This document shows, one piece after another, positions 10,741-21,742 of a stretch of DNA of 64,000 nucleotides. The position numbers and the translations under genes were made by a program. Under the pieces are notes generated by a model. It did no database searches. It worked only from the letters and a program-made list of their open reading frames with translations, and was not told the origin of the DNA. Origin of the DNA: Fragum whitleyi. Taxonomy: Eukaryota; Mollusca; Bivalvia; Cardiida; Cardiidae. The stretch spans positions 25,126,010 through 25,190,009 of the forward strand of contig OX411559.1 in assembly GCA_948146395.1 (NCBI GenBank), given 5' to 3'. Numbering within the stretch: position 1 is the stretch's first letter; each line of letters begins with the position of its first letter.

Positions 10741-11200
10741 AAAAAAAAATGCATTTAAATATAAATTGGTTTTGGTAGCCTTGTTCAACAAAGTGTTCAG
10801 GTTCCTGTGCTGTCTATATACTATTTGAAAATAAGATCACAGTTATTAACTATCACATTTTGAGAAAAAGTCATAGACATACAAATTTTAGTAATGAGAA
10901 CTTACTTGTTAACCCTTGTCACACTGAATAACAAACTTTGGCAAAGTTTTTTTTTTAAATCAAAGCACTGAAAGCTCTGGTAGAAGGCCACTGGGGCTTT
11001 TGTCATGGTGCTGTGTCCATTGTGTGTCAGGTCATTATCCTTTCTCTAAAAATCTCAGATTCTCACAAATTACTGGATGAATTTTAACAAAACTTTACAG
11101 GAATGATACTTTGATGGCCTCTCTCGAATATGTTCAAGGTTGTTTTTGCCAATCATTACATCAAGCTGTGTGATGGGTGTATCTTGTGACAATTTGGCAC
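10740..11200. repeat. Duplicated exon flank, truncated MITE E and a family-B fragment
   Basis: Bases 10780-10895 ('caggttcctgtgctgtctatatac...attttgagaaaaagtcatagacatacaaatt') match the flank behind exon 3 at 15435-15530 and partly 8632-8675. At 10909 a TTAA-CCCTTGTCAC MITE E start is cut at about 10972. A 5'-truncated element B follows (GAAGGCCACTGGGGCT at 10983, then 'ttactggatgaattttaac'). Confidence 0.6.
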
Positions 11201-11509
11201 CTTGTTCTGTTTGGGGACAATCTTGATTCTCAAATATATCTTATTTACTTGTTTGTTATTGTGTTGATCTTTATCCAAAAAATTGCATAGGTTTATTGTA
11301 TGACATTCAAATAGAAGAATATTGCTGATTAAAAAAAAATGTTGATTTGTCTATGATTTCTTTATTTTCTGACGTCATTTTCCACCATTTTGTTCAAAAC
11401 ATATTCATTCATGGGGGACTCAAGTTTGTATCTACTAGTCTGGACAAACTGTATTTATTTAGGTGGCCACCATCCATTTCCTTTTTGTTACATGTCCATA
11501 ACCACATAC

Positions 11510-11960
11510 AGTTAACAACATTTTGAAATTTACAAGGTGAATAATTTAGGAATGAAATTGAATGAGTGTGTGAAGTGAGTTTTGAGTGAATTTGATAGGA
11601 AGTAATCCTATATTGCAAATTTTGTTCAGGATGAACAAAATTAGCAATATTTATTACCTCCCTTTAACAAAATATGCATACAAGTTGTATAGGTAGCTTC
11701 CTATCTCTTCAAGAACCCATGAGACACAAACGCAATTTTTCTATATCAAAATTTATTTTGAATGAAGTTGCTGATTCTATAATTTTCAATAGGTTTGAGT
11801 GTTTTTGAATGGTTTGTGTGAGTGTTCGGAATGAATGAATGAAGCGCTGAGTGAGCGATTTAGAATGGTTTTGATTGAGGTGAATGTCAATTTCACAATG
11901 TAATTAACTGTATAATTAATCATCATGTTGAAACCTTTAAAATAACAAGATTCAATCTGG
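11510..11960 (-). repeat. Interspersed repeat S, reverse orientation
   Basis: Read on the minus strand it matches 24880-25340 and 47985-48245, with shared stretches such as 'cgctcactcagcgctccattcattcatt' spread over short blocks and 'tttcactcaaaactcgct'. No termini were identified. Short ORFs in it on either strand are not genes. Confidence 0.55.
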
Positions 11961-12114
11961 TAATGCATGGAAAGAAAGACCTATATCCCTGAATTTAGAG
12001 AAATTCATTCTGAAAAATAAAGCAACTACTAACGCCTAAAAAATAATTCTTCAATTTTAAGCCAACTATTTATGCATGTGCGTTTGCATTTCCAAATGTA
12101 AGAAAAAGTTTGTA

Positions 12115-13195
12115 TTTTCATTTGCCCAAAGGGTCATATTATGTTATGGCCTCGGTCATCCGTCTGTCCATCCGTTAGCAACTTTTTGTGTGCACAACTC
12201 CTAAACTATCAATAGGAATGGGCTGAAACTTGGTACAATTACTCCCTATGATGTCTAGTTGTGCATTAGACCTTTGAAATTCAAGTCGCTCCAGTTATTC
12301 CGGAGAAATCTTGAATTATCTGCCCTTGAATTAAACGAAAACCACTGTTTTTTGTGTGCGCAACTCCTCCTAAACTATCTATGGGAATGAGCTGAAACTA
12401 CACACAATTACTCTCTATGATGTCTAGTTGTGCATAAGACCTTTAAAATCCAAATCACTCCTGTCATTCCTGAGAAATCTTGAATTATCTGCCCTTGAAT
12501 TTAACGAAAATCACTGTATTTTGTGTGCAACTCCTCCTTAACTATCAATTGAAATGAGCTGAAACTACACACAATTACTCTCTATGATGTCTAGTTTTGC
12601 ATAAGACTTTTCAATCCAAAGTGCTCCAGTCATTCTAGAGTTTTCTTGGATTATCTTTCCTTGAGTTGATGAAAAACAAAATTTCTTTTCAGCTCATTTT
12701 GTCCTACATTTTGGATGGGAATGAAAGGAAACTTGCCATAATGACTGTAGGTTGTCTATTTGTGCTTAGGACTAAATATATTTTCATATTAAAAGTAGTT
12801 CCTGATTTATCTGCCATTTACTTCACAAAATAGTTTAAATTTACAGATTTTTTTTTTGTGTGTGTGTGCACAACTCCTACAAATTCAATTGGATTGAAAT
12901 GAATCTAGCCATGATGTAACCCTGATATTTGGTTTAGCATAAGACTTCAGAAATTCAAAAAGCTTGGGTCTTTCATGTATTATCTGCCCTTGAATTGATT
13001 CAAATTCACTATATTTCTTTTGTGAGCAACTCGTCACACTTTGAATTGGAATGAACTGAAACTTACAAAATACAATGTAACTGTTTGGCATATAGTTGTG
13101 CATAAAATCATTATCAATTAACACTCAAAGGGTCATACTATGTTATGGCACCAGTTGTCTGTCTGTCTGTTTGCAATATTTTTAGCTATCATTTA
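12115..13195 (+). repeat. Tandem-unit element O
   Basis: The head 'aaagggtcatattatgttatggc' (12129) is followed by CCGTCTGTCCATCCG and about five diverged units near 170 bp ('gtgcacaactcctaaactatc...gaaatcttgaattatctgcccttga'). A second head copy lies at 13127-13175 with a GTCTGTCTGTCTG run. The layout (head, CCGTC run, tandem units) is that of the HINE-like families, but the tail is not recognisable. Confidence 0.5.
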
Positions 13196-13781
13196 AGCTC
13201 ACGTTTCTGACAAGCCAAGGTTACTGACAAGCCCCATAGGGCGTATATGCATGGTCCAAAGAATCCACTTGTCCGCTCGTATTTACGAGTAAGAAATCAC
13301 GGAGGACGAGTGGAAATTCTAAGATAGTAGTCCGCCCGGAGGAGTGAAGAATTAATGGCACTAAATAACAATGCCTAGTGTCTGAGTAAATACGGATAAA
13401 AGACAGAAAAGGGGCTCTCAAACAATTAAATGATGATAGAAGTTCACTACAACTCAAACTGTAGACAGTCATGTACTTTGATTTCTAAAAATAAACTTCC
13501 GGTATTGGAATGACCACAATTAATGCCTGTTTTTCATGAAACTGTCACTGTATGTAATTAATATTCACAAGGAAGGTTTCTTCCAAAAATGGGCCTCTTG
13601 TAATTTATTATGACTGCTTATGATAGGTTGACCTATATGCAGAATAGGAGATTGTTTTCATGAATGAAATGGGGTATTGCTCAAGATATTATTGGACAGA
13701 TCAAATTAGTCATAAGAAATGATTTTGTTTCTTTATTTGAACTGAGTTTTTTTGACTGTTTGTATACCTTCCTTATTTCAG
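13196..13781. other. Intron upstream of exon 3, no recognised content
   Basis: AT-rich with no clear repeat termini. A strong pyrimidine-rich stretch (TTTTTTTGACTG...CCTTATTTCAG) leads into exon 3. Apparent ORFs running through the acceptor are intron read-through. Confidence 0.4.
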
Positions 13782-13981
13782 ACAATGGTATGCCTAAGTT
13801 GTATTTTTGTGGATACTGTGGAAAAAGATTCCCGAGTAAAGCAAAGCTGACAACACATGAGCGTATTCATACTGGCGAGAAACCGTATGTTTGTAAGATA
13901 TGTGGAAAAGCCTGTACACAGAAGGGAAATTTGCTTACACATATGGCAACAGTTCATAATGTGTATGATTTGGGAAAATAA
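13782..13981 (+). CDS. Alternative 3'-terminal exon 3: two C2H2 zinc fingers
   Basis: The acceptor CCTTATTTCAG ends at 13781. Bases AC complete the incoming codon, then NGMPKLYFC. Finger 1 is [18 protein letters not shown]3-H (helix SKAKLTT). The linker is a canonical HTGEKPY. Finger 2 is [22 protein letters not shown], the same as in exon 2, ending VYDLGK and a stop. The reading frame is open back to 13664 across the acceptor, but that part shows no domain and is best read as intron. Exons 2 and 3 are the closest pair in the array and differ mainly in finger 1 (RKGQ versus SKAK), where DNA contacts lie. Decayed finger-2 copies follow to about 14500. Confidence 0.88.
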
Positions 13982-13989
13982 TATATCTT

Positions 13990-14510
13990 GATTATTGATG
14001 AATGCTAAAAGGAAACTTGCTTACACATTGAAATTTTATTCACACATATGGCAACAGTGCATAATGTATATGATATTGGAAAATGATCTATTTTGATTGT
14101 GGATTTACACAAAAAGGAAACATGCTTACATAATGAAATTTTATTCACACATTTGGCAACAGTTCAAAATGTGTATGATGTGGGAAAATGATTTATCTTG
14201 ATTATGGGTGTACGCTAAAAGGAAACTTGCTTACACATTGAAATTTTATTCACACATTTTGCAACAGTTCATAATGTGTATGATTTGTGAAAATGGCCTA
14301 GTGGTTGAGTATGTACACAGAAGGGAAATTTTCTTACAGATATACCAACTGTTTATAATGTGTACGATAAATTAGTGAAAATGATGTGTATCTGTTGATG
14401 TTGTATGCTAAATAACTTGCTTACACATCGAAAATTTTCACATATTTGGCAACTATTGAAAAAGTGTATGAATTGTGAAAATGATCTAAACCAATTAGTG
14501 ATAGTTACAA
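13990..14510 (+). pseudogene. Four or five decayed finger-2/3'UTR copies behind exon 3
   Basis: Units of about 90-120 bp repeat 'aaaaggaaacttgcttacacat..gaaattttattcacacat.tggcaacagttcataatgtgtatgat.tgggaaaatga'. They derive from the exon 3 coding end plus its 3'UTR. All are broken. A more distant copy lies at 15025-15160, beyond an inserted inverted repeat. Confidence 0.7.
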
Positions 14511-14599
14511 AATGAAAACTCGCTTGTGAAAATGACACATGTCCAAAATTATAATGAACAATATATAGAGGATAATTGTTTGTTTCAGTGTTCTTGATT

Positions 14600-15020
14600 T
14601 TTATTTCATTGAGTGAACAACAAAAGCTCTATTTTCACGAGTGGCAGAGCCACAAGAGCACAAGAGTTAGTGAAATTATAGCTTTTGTTGTTCATGAATT
14701 TGAAATATTAATCGATCTTACTCGAAAACAAACGATTATTCTATTTCTTTAATGCAAAAATGAAACAAAATGTGAAATTTCTAAGACATATTTTTGTAAA
14801 GTGCATCATTTTGCATGTGATTGCTATGCAACGTTCATTGAAACGTCAATTATTTGGCCCTGGATAGATGACGTCAAATAGGATGAAATGCTCAAAAGCA
14901 GGGTATAAATTTTTGATAATTTCACTGCTTTTGCGGTGAGATTGTCTACCGTTATTTCTCGATAAACCACGGAAAAAGCACTAAAGAAGATTTGTGTAAT
15001 CAATATTGGTAGAGGATGAA
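14600..15020. repeat. Inverted repeat with AACAACAAAAGCT arms
   Basis: GAACAACAAAAGCTCTATTTTCAC (14612-14639, in blocks) is complementary to 14668-14693 (GTGAAATTATAGCTTTTGTTGTTC). A TGACGTCA palindrome lies at 14869-14876. It separates two runs of finger-2 remnants, so it looks inserted after they arose. Confidence 0.4.
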
Positions 15021-15630
15021 CAAAGAAGGAAAATTTTTATTACAGATATGGCAACTGTTAATAATGTGTATTTTTTATGTAAATGATGTGTATTGGTTGA
15101 TGTGGTATGCTAAAAGGAAACTTGATTACACATGAAAATTTTCACCAATTTCACTAATATGACTTGTGACAATAATAGATATGCTTGAGAATTTGCACAG
15201 GGAGGAAGCTTACAGATACAGCCACTGGTCACAACGTATTCATTGTGACAAGATTCATGTTAAAGGGCTGAAACAATCGCCTATTTGTTAAAGCTTTGCA
15301 GATGTAAAGACATCATTCGCTCTTCTAGGAGGTACTATAGCAGTGGACAAGACAACTTGATTTTCATGCATTTCTGAGCTTATAATTATTTTTTTTTTTT
15401 TTTTTTCAAAAAAAGAAAAAGACAGCCTAGTATGATTTAATATAGTTCCTGTGCTATCTGTTTTATACTTGAAAAAATATCACAATTATTGATCATCAAG
15501 TTTTAAGAAATCATGCACATACAAATTAAAATAGAAAATAAAAAGTTTGGCAAAGCTATGTTAAAATCAAATTGCTGTATTTCTTAATAATGTGAGTCAG
15601 CATGATTTGGTTTCAATCTTTTGTGGTTGT

Positions 15631-16855
15631 TAGTTCCACTGGCGGAAGGCCACTTGGGCTAATGTCATGGTGCTGTGTCTCTCTTGCCTCGGTTCATCTG
15701 TGTGTCCATCCAAGCATAAGGCTGTTAACTTTTTAGCTCAATTGAGCACATCATGCTCAAGATGAGCTTTTGTGATCATTGAATGTATGTCGTCTGTCGT
15801 GCGTCATACAGCCTCAACAATTTAATTGTTTACACTCTAGAGGCCACAAATATGATCCAATCTTCATGAAACTTGGTCAGAATGTTGGTCAGGTCACACT
15901 TAAGATCTACAATTTTTTACTTGTGAATAAAGTCTTTAAGTATTTTTTTCTTAGTATTTTGCCCTCTTGTTATGATCCCTGAAGGGAGAGCATATAGACG
16001 TAATTCTGTCCGTCCCCAGCAATTTCTCCATAACCCTTTGGCCAAATTTAATAAAACTTACCATGTGAACTTCCTAAGATATAGTGTTGATGCATCTGTC
16101 TCGGTTTTTGGATTTGAGGCTTGTCATGGGAAAAGGGGACTTATGGTAAAATAGTTTTTCAAATTTCTCCTAGTCTAATGAATTTAATGAAATTTCATAT
16201 TTGAGTAGCAAATCAGATGCCCTTCACTTTAACCAATTTGAAATTTTCATACATGAAATTTATCATGGAAAAAGGGGGCTAAATGTTTGTTACCTTCACC
16301 TAAGCTTTTAAAAAAACACTTATTTTTTCAATTCTCCTAGTCTTATGGTCAGAATTTGATAAAATTTCACATTTGAGTAGCAAATCAGATGCCCTTTACC
16401 ATAAACTATTTGAAATTTGTGTCTAAAAATATTTCATACAAAAAGGGGGTTTAATGTTTGTTACCTTATGTTAGCTCTCCATGTCTCATATTAAAGTACT
16501 TTCTCCATATCCCTTTGGCTTTATCAAATGAAACTTGCCATGTGAACTTCCTATGATACAATGCTGATCTGTCTTTCCCAGTTTTTAGATTTGTGGCATT
16601 TAAACAATTTGAAATTTTCATACAAAAATATATATCATGGAAAAAGGGGGGCTAAATGTTTGTTACTTTTTTCTTTCACTTGTCCTGATCATATGTTCAG
16701 AATTTGATTACATTTCATATTTGAGTAGCAAATCAGATGCCATTGACCATAAACTATTTGAAATTTTTGCCTGATGGGTCACAATTCCCATTAGCCAATC
16801 CCAAAACCTATAGAAGCAATCAACAGCTAATGTTTTCCATTGATTGCATACATTT
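15631..16855 (+). repeat. Family-B 5' fragment, short A-type element and diverged tandem units
   Basis: Bases 15631-15734 are a head of family B (TCCACTGGCGGAAGGCCACTTGGGCT). A truncated A-type element follows at 15735-15972 (GCTCAATTGAGC...GCTCAAGATGAGC head, one 'ctctagaggccacaaatatgatccaatcttcatgaaacttggtcag' unit in blocks, tail CCCTCTTGTT). Bases 15975-16770 hold diverged repeats of 'catgtgaacttcctaagatatagtgttgatg' and 'atttgagtagcaaatcagatgcc'. Confidence 0.5.
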
Positions 16856-16857
16856 TT

Positions 16858-17970
16858 AGCTCACCTGAGCACATCGTGCTCAAGGTGAGCTTTTGTGATC
16901 ATTGAATGTGCGTCGTGCGTCGTCATGCGTCAACAATTGAAGTGTTTACACTCTAGAGGCCACAAATATTGTCCAATCTTCTTGAAACTTGGACAGAATG
17001 TTTGTCAGGTCACAAGGATGAACCCTATCGAAAATGGGAAGGATCCATACCATATCACGGGAAAAGGGGCCTTAAGAACAATTTTCTTGTTTACACTCTA
17101 GAGGCCACAAATATGGTCCAATCTTCATGAAACTTGGTCATAATGTTGGTAAGGTCACAAGGATGAACCCTATTGAAAATGGGAAGGATCCATGCCATAT
17201 CACGGGAAAAGGGGCCTTAATGACAATTTTCTTGTTTACACTCTAGAGGCAACAAATATGATCCAATCTTCATGAAACTTAGTCAGAATGTTTGTCAGGT
17301 CACAAGGATGAATCCTATTGAAAATGGGAAGGATCCATATCATATCACGGGAAAAGGGGCCTTAATGACATTTTTTTGTTTACTCTCTAACAGCCACAAA
17401 TATGGTCCAATCATCATGAAACTTGGTCAGAATGTTTAAGTCATAAGGATGAACTCTTTTGAAAATGGGAAGGATCCATGTCATATCACAGGAAAAGGGG
17501 CCTTAATGACATTTTTTTTGTTCACACTCTAGTAGCCACAAATATGGTCCAATTATCATGAAACTTGGTCAGAATGTTTGTTAGGTCATGAGGATGAACT
17601 CTTTTGAAAATTGGAAGGATCCATGCCATATCATGGGAATAGGAGCCTTTATGACAATTTTCTTTTAAGAGCTCCAGACGCCACAAATATGGTCCAATCT
17701 TCATGATTCTTGGTCAAAACGTTCGCCAGGGCACAAGAATGAACTCTGTTGAAAATGGGAAGGATTCATTTCATATCACAGGAAAAGGAGTCTTAATGAT
17801 TATTTACTTGAAATAACTCTAATGGCCACAAATATGGCCCAAACGTAGTGAAACTTGGTTTTATGTAGAAATTATCTTCTTAATGACATCTGCTTTTTAA
17901 CTTGATGTGATGTCAAAGTGATCAAAGAGAGTCAGGTGAGCGATCTTGGACCATCATGGTCCTCTTGTTT
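16858..17970 (+). mobile_element. HINE/pearl-like element A2
   Basis: The head palindrome AGCTCACCTGAGCACATC/GTGCTCAAGGTGAGCT is followed by a short CGTCGTGCGTCG run, about six 145-bp units (GTTTACACTCTAGAGGCC at 16944, 17089, 17234 and on), and a tail hairpin GGACCATCATGGTCC followed by TCTTGTTT ending at 17970. No coding frame. Confidence 0.75.
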
Positions 17971-18024
17971 CTGTCACAATGCCTTATTCGCGGAGAATAA
18001 TCCATCTCTGACGACTTTTTTTAA

Positions 18025-19680
18025 AGCTCACCTGAGCACATCGTGCTCAAGGTGAGCTTTTGTGATCATTGAATGTCCGTCGTGCGTCGTCTGTCGTCAG
18101 TCGTCTGTCGTCCGTCGTCCGTCATCAACAATCTTAGTGTTTACACTCTAGAGGCCACAAATATGACCCAATCTTCATGAAACTTGGTCTGAATGTTGGC
18201 CAGGTCACAAGGATGAAACCTATTGAAAATGGGAAGGATCCGTGCCATATTACGGGAAAAGGGGCCTTGATGACAATTTTCTTGTTTACACTCTAGCAGC
18301 CTCAAATATGGCCCAATCTTTATGAAATTTGGTCAGAAGATTGGCCAAGCCACAAGGATGATCCCTATTGAAAATGGGAAGGATCTGTGCCATATCATGG
18401 GAAAAGTGGCCTTAATGACAATTTTCTTGTTAACACTCTAGAGGCCACAAATTTGGCCAGATCTTAATGTAATTTGGTCAGAAGGTTAGCCAGGTCACAA
18501 GGATGAACCCTATCGAAAATGGGAAGGATCTTTGCTATATCACAGGAAAAGGGGCCTTAATGACAATTTCCTTGTTAACACTCTAGAGGCCACAAAAATG
18601 GCCTAATCTTTATGAAATTTGGTCAGAAGATTGGCCAAGCCACAAGGATGATCCCTATTGAAAATGGGAAGGATCTGTGCCATATCATGGGAAAAGGGGC
18701 CTTAATGACAATTTTCTTGTTTACACTCTAGAGGCCACAAATTTGGTCAGATCTTAATGTAATTTGGTCAGAAGGTTAGCCAGGTCACAAGGATGGACCC
18801 TATCGAAAATGGGAAGGATCTTTGCCATATCACAGGAAAAGGGGCCTTAATGACAATTTTCTTGTTAACACTCTAGAGGCCACAAAAATGGCCTAATCTT
18901 TATGAAATTTGGTCAGAAGGTTGGCCAGGTCATAAGGATGAACCCTGTCGAAAATGGGAAGGATCTTTGCCATATCACAGGAAAAGGGGCCTTAATGACA
19001 ATTTTCTTGTTTACACTCTAGAGGCCACAAATATGGCCCAATCTTTATGTAATTTGGTCAGAAGATTTGCCAAGCCATAAGGATGATCCCTATTGAAAAT
19101 GGGAAGGATCTGTGCCATATTATGGGAAAAGGGGCCTAAATGACAATTTTTTTGTTTACACTCTAGAGGCCACAAATATGGCCCAATCTTCACGAAACTT
19201 GATCAGAATGCTGGCCAGGTCACAAGGATGAACCCTATTGAAAATTGGAAGGATCCATGCCATATCAAGGGAAAAGGGGCCTTAATGACAATTTTCTTGT
19301 TTATGCACTAGAAGCCACAAATATAATTCAATTTTCATGAAACATGGTCAGAATAATGGCTAGATCACAAGAATGAACCCTATTTAAAATTGGAAAGATC
19401 CATGTCATATCACAGGAAAAGGGGCCTAAATGACTATTTTATTTTTAGAGGCTACAAATAAGGCCCAATCTTCATGAAACTTGGTCAGAATGTTGGCCAG
19501 GTCACATGAAACTTGTTTAGAAAAGGCTAGAAATTTATGCAGCAATCATAGAAATAGAGTAATGTCTTTCTTTGAAATATTTAATGATCATTTAATGATC
19601 TTTTAAGTATTTAATTTTGCTAAGGGAGAAGTCAAAGAGACGAAGGTGAGCGATATAGGACCATCATGGTCCTCTTGTTT
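18025..19680 (+). mobile_element. HINE/pearl-like element A3
   Basis: Same head as A2 with a longer CGTCGTCCGTCGT microsatellite (18078-18125), about ten units near 145 bp, and the same GGACCATCATGGTCC tail and TCTTGTTT end. Adjacent units alternate in similarity (18420/18700, 18560/18850), so pairs of units were duplicated together. It lies 55 bp from A2 in the same orientation. Confidence 0.75.
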
Positions 19681-20512
19681 TAACTGTGTTTGCAATTTCG
19701 CTTTTGTGTAAAAACATGATTGTCTCGATACATGTTTGTGTTGGTATCCTATTCCGAAATGCCACAATAGAATGTTATTGTATTTTAATTGTAAAGAGAA
19801 ATAAAGGCTTATAATGCAGATTTCAGTCACTGTGGTTGTCCAAAAGTACTGATCACTGTACCTCATTAGATATCTAGAGTCTTTTATGCTCCTGGTTGAA
19901 GGATTTTGGGACAATTCTCTGGGTGTTGTTTCCATCTCTCCTGAATCTGTTCCCTGTTTTTGAGATATTTTGTGTAAATGTTATTGGAAGTGAAAATACA
20001 ATTCATTGTAATGGAAAGATTCAAGAATTCAACCCATTAATAAATGAATGATTAGTATGAGCGTAGTAAGTGTATTGGAAAAGTAGAAGATATTCAATAA
20101 GTGGTCATTGAATACCAAATAATAAACTAGTCATCTATAAATAGATAAAAACAAGGCTTTGTCAAATTTAAGATGACGAGTTTAATACATTCATTTTTTA
20201 TTAGCATAAATTTAATATTCTTTTATAATTTGGCCTGGGTTTATGCCATAGATTGAGGAAATACTGAAGTAAAGAGATTCAAGGTGTTCTGCGAATCATA
20301 TATATCTGTTTGTTTTCAAGTGCATTTTGACATCATTTTCTCAACACAAATATATAACGATGCTATATTTTCGTAGCTCATTTGCATAGTTATTCTACTA
20401 CTGATATAACTCCCTTGTAATACTATAAACAATCAACAGGGTTATTTCTTTCATGCAACATAGGTCCTATTATAAAAATGTTTACTGAACCCCAATCGTG
20501 TGCATGTAATTT
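19681..20512. other. AT-rich intron stretch, nothing recognised
   Basis: No inverted termini, no tandem array and no splice-flanked open frame were found. The 110-codon minus-strand frame at 19603-19935 starts inside element A3 and has no domain. Confidence 0.35.
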
Positions 20513-20584
20513 GATAGTCCAGCACAAAACAGTTGCGACTGCTTATGTGTTTATAGGGAATTACAACTGTTTCATGCTGAGCCA
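20513..20584. repeat. Family R hairpin directly upstream of a splice acceptor
   Basis: The pair 'agcacaaaacagtt.c.actgc' / 'aattacaactgtttcatgct' forms an inverted repeat with the family's ends. It stops 18 bases before the acceptor AG of the basic exon at 20603, so it occupies the region where a branch point would be expected. Confidence 0.5.
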
Positions 20585-20602
20585 TCAAATTTTGTTTTAT
20601 AG

Positions 20603-20871
20603 GAGTGCCTTTGACCACAGCTGAAAGACAGCGAAGATGGCGGAAAAAACGTGATGCTGATGTCACAAAACGTCTCCAATATCTCGAGAAAGGAAAGGAG
20701 AGATATCAAAAAGATAAGGCTGAAGGAAAACAGAAAAGCATTAAAGATATGAATGATAAAGAAAAGCAAAAGATAAGAATTGCTTGGCGTTTACAAAAGA
20801 GAAAGGAAAGACAAAAGAGAAAAGGAATTAAACGAGAAAGAAATGCATATACCTTATCGAGTGGAAAATGA
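20603..20871 (+). CDS. Alternative 3'-terminal exon: basic PLT-A-RQR module without zinc fingers
   Basis: The acceptor TTTTGTTTTATAG ends at 20602. Two bases (GA) complete the incoming codon, the same phase as every finger exon here. It then reads VPLTTAERQRRWRKKRDAD, a KERYQKDKAEGK stretch, MNDKEKQKIRIAWRLQKRK and a run of K/R, ending LSSGK and a stop. It is about 89 codons, extremely rich in Lys/Arg/Glu, with no Cys/His pairs. The pattern is two basic helices, each like a nuclear-localising or DNA-contacting segment. I do not recognise a named family; similar A-E-R-Q-R-R segments exist, from memory, in uncharacterised invertebrate and fish proteins. The GTG at 20605 is not a start. AATAAA lies at 20890. 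Position, orientation and phase make it a non-finger alternative ending of the same gene. Function is unknown; nucleic-acid binding is inferred only from charge. Confidence 0.75.
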
Positions 20872-21742
20872 TACTTTGTAGAAACGAAAAATAAAACAAT
20901 CAGAAGCTAAGAAAACATGATAAAGAAATAGATGAAAAATCTAAGAGATTAATGACATTAACGACATCTTTGAATGTTAATTGGAGAATCCTAAATTATG
21001 AAATTATGCCCCTTTTTGAAAAAGAGGGGGTATATTGCTTTGCACTTGACTTTCTTTAAATTTTTAGGGTTATTTTAATAAAGCAAAAAAAAAGGTTGCA
21101 GATTAAATAGAATCACATGTTAGTGTCTTAAAATATCAATTTTATTTTGTCTTGGCAGTGAGAATTTATCATGACTCGACAAAGCCTTGTCATGCTAAAT
21201 TCTCCCAAACTTGACCATATAAATTTGATATTTTAAGACCTTAACATGTTATTCTCTTAAAATCAGTTGCAAGATCCGCTCTTTGACCAGCTTTGCTCTA
21301 CTTATGACTGATCGAGGGCTGCCCAATAACTTTGCTGAATATGGTGTCATCTGGCCGCGTGATTCATAAAAAAAGTTTTTCCAATATACATAAATTGTCA
21401 ATTCGGCTTCAATAGACTATTGTCGTTAATTTTTTGTGTCCGTCCTGCATCCTTATACATTTACTTTGATAACCTTCTAAGAACCCCTTTTAATGAGGTC
21501 AACAAAATTTCTCTCTCTGAATAATTCTTTGGTGACTTTTCTTGCTAAATTTGAGGAAAAAAAAAATCGGATGAAAATATTACAAAATTCTGGACATTGT
21601 TGCAATATATAGTGAAATGTGATCTTTCTAAGAATTTTTGCATCATTTCTGCGTTTGAACTTAATTTCACAGATGTATTCCTTAATCATTTCTGATGGCT
21701 GTGGTCGTTTCCACAAATTGAGGGTTCAGTGCAGGCTTTATT
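20872..21742. repeat. 3' flank with poly(A) signal, J fragment and a foldback
   Basis: AATAAA at 20890-20895 may end the transcript. Bases 21005-21050 ('tgcccctttttgaaaaagagggggtatattgctttgcac' in blocks) are a truncated family-J head. Bases 21114-21250 form an inverted repeat: 'acatgttagtgtcttaaaata' pairs with 'tattttaagaccttaacatgt'. The remainder holds nothing recognised. Confidence 0.5.

Noticed and set aside
13664..13781. Coding extension of finger exon 3 back to 13664
   Set aside because: It crosses a strong pyrimidine tract and AG. The extra residues are hydrophobic and unlike the lead-ins of exons 1 and 2, so it is intron read-through. The same applies to extensions at 48738, 53199 and 59984.
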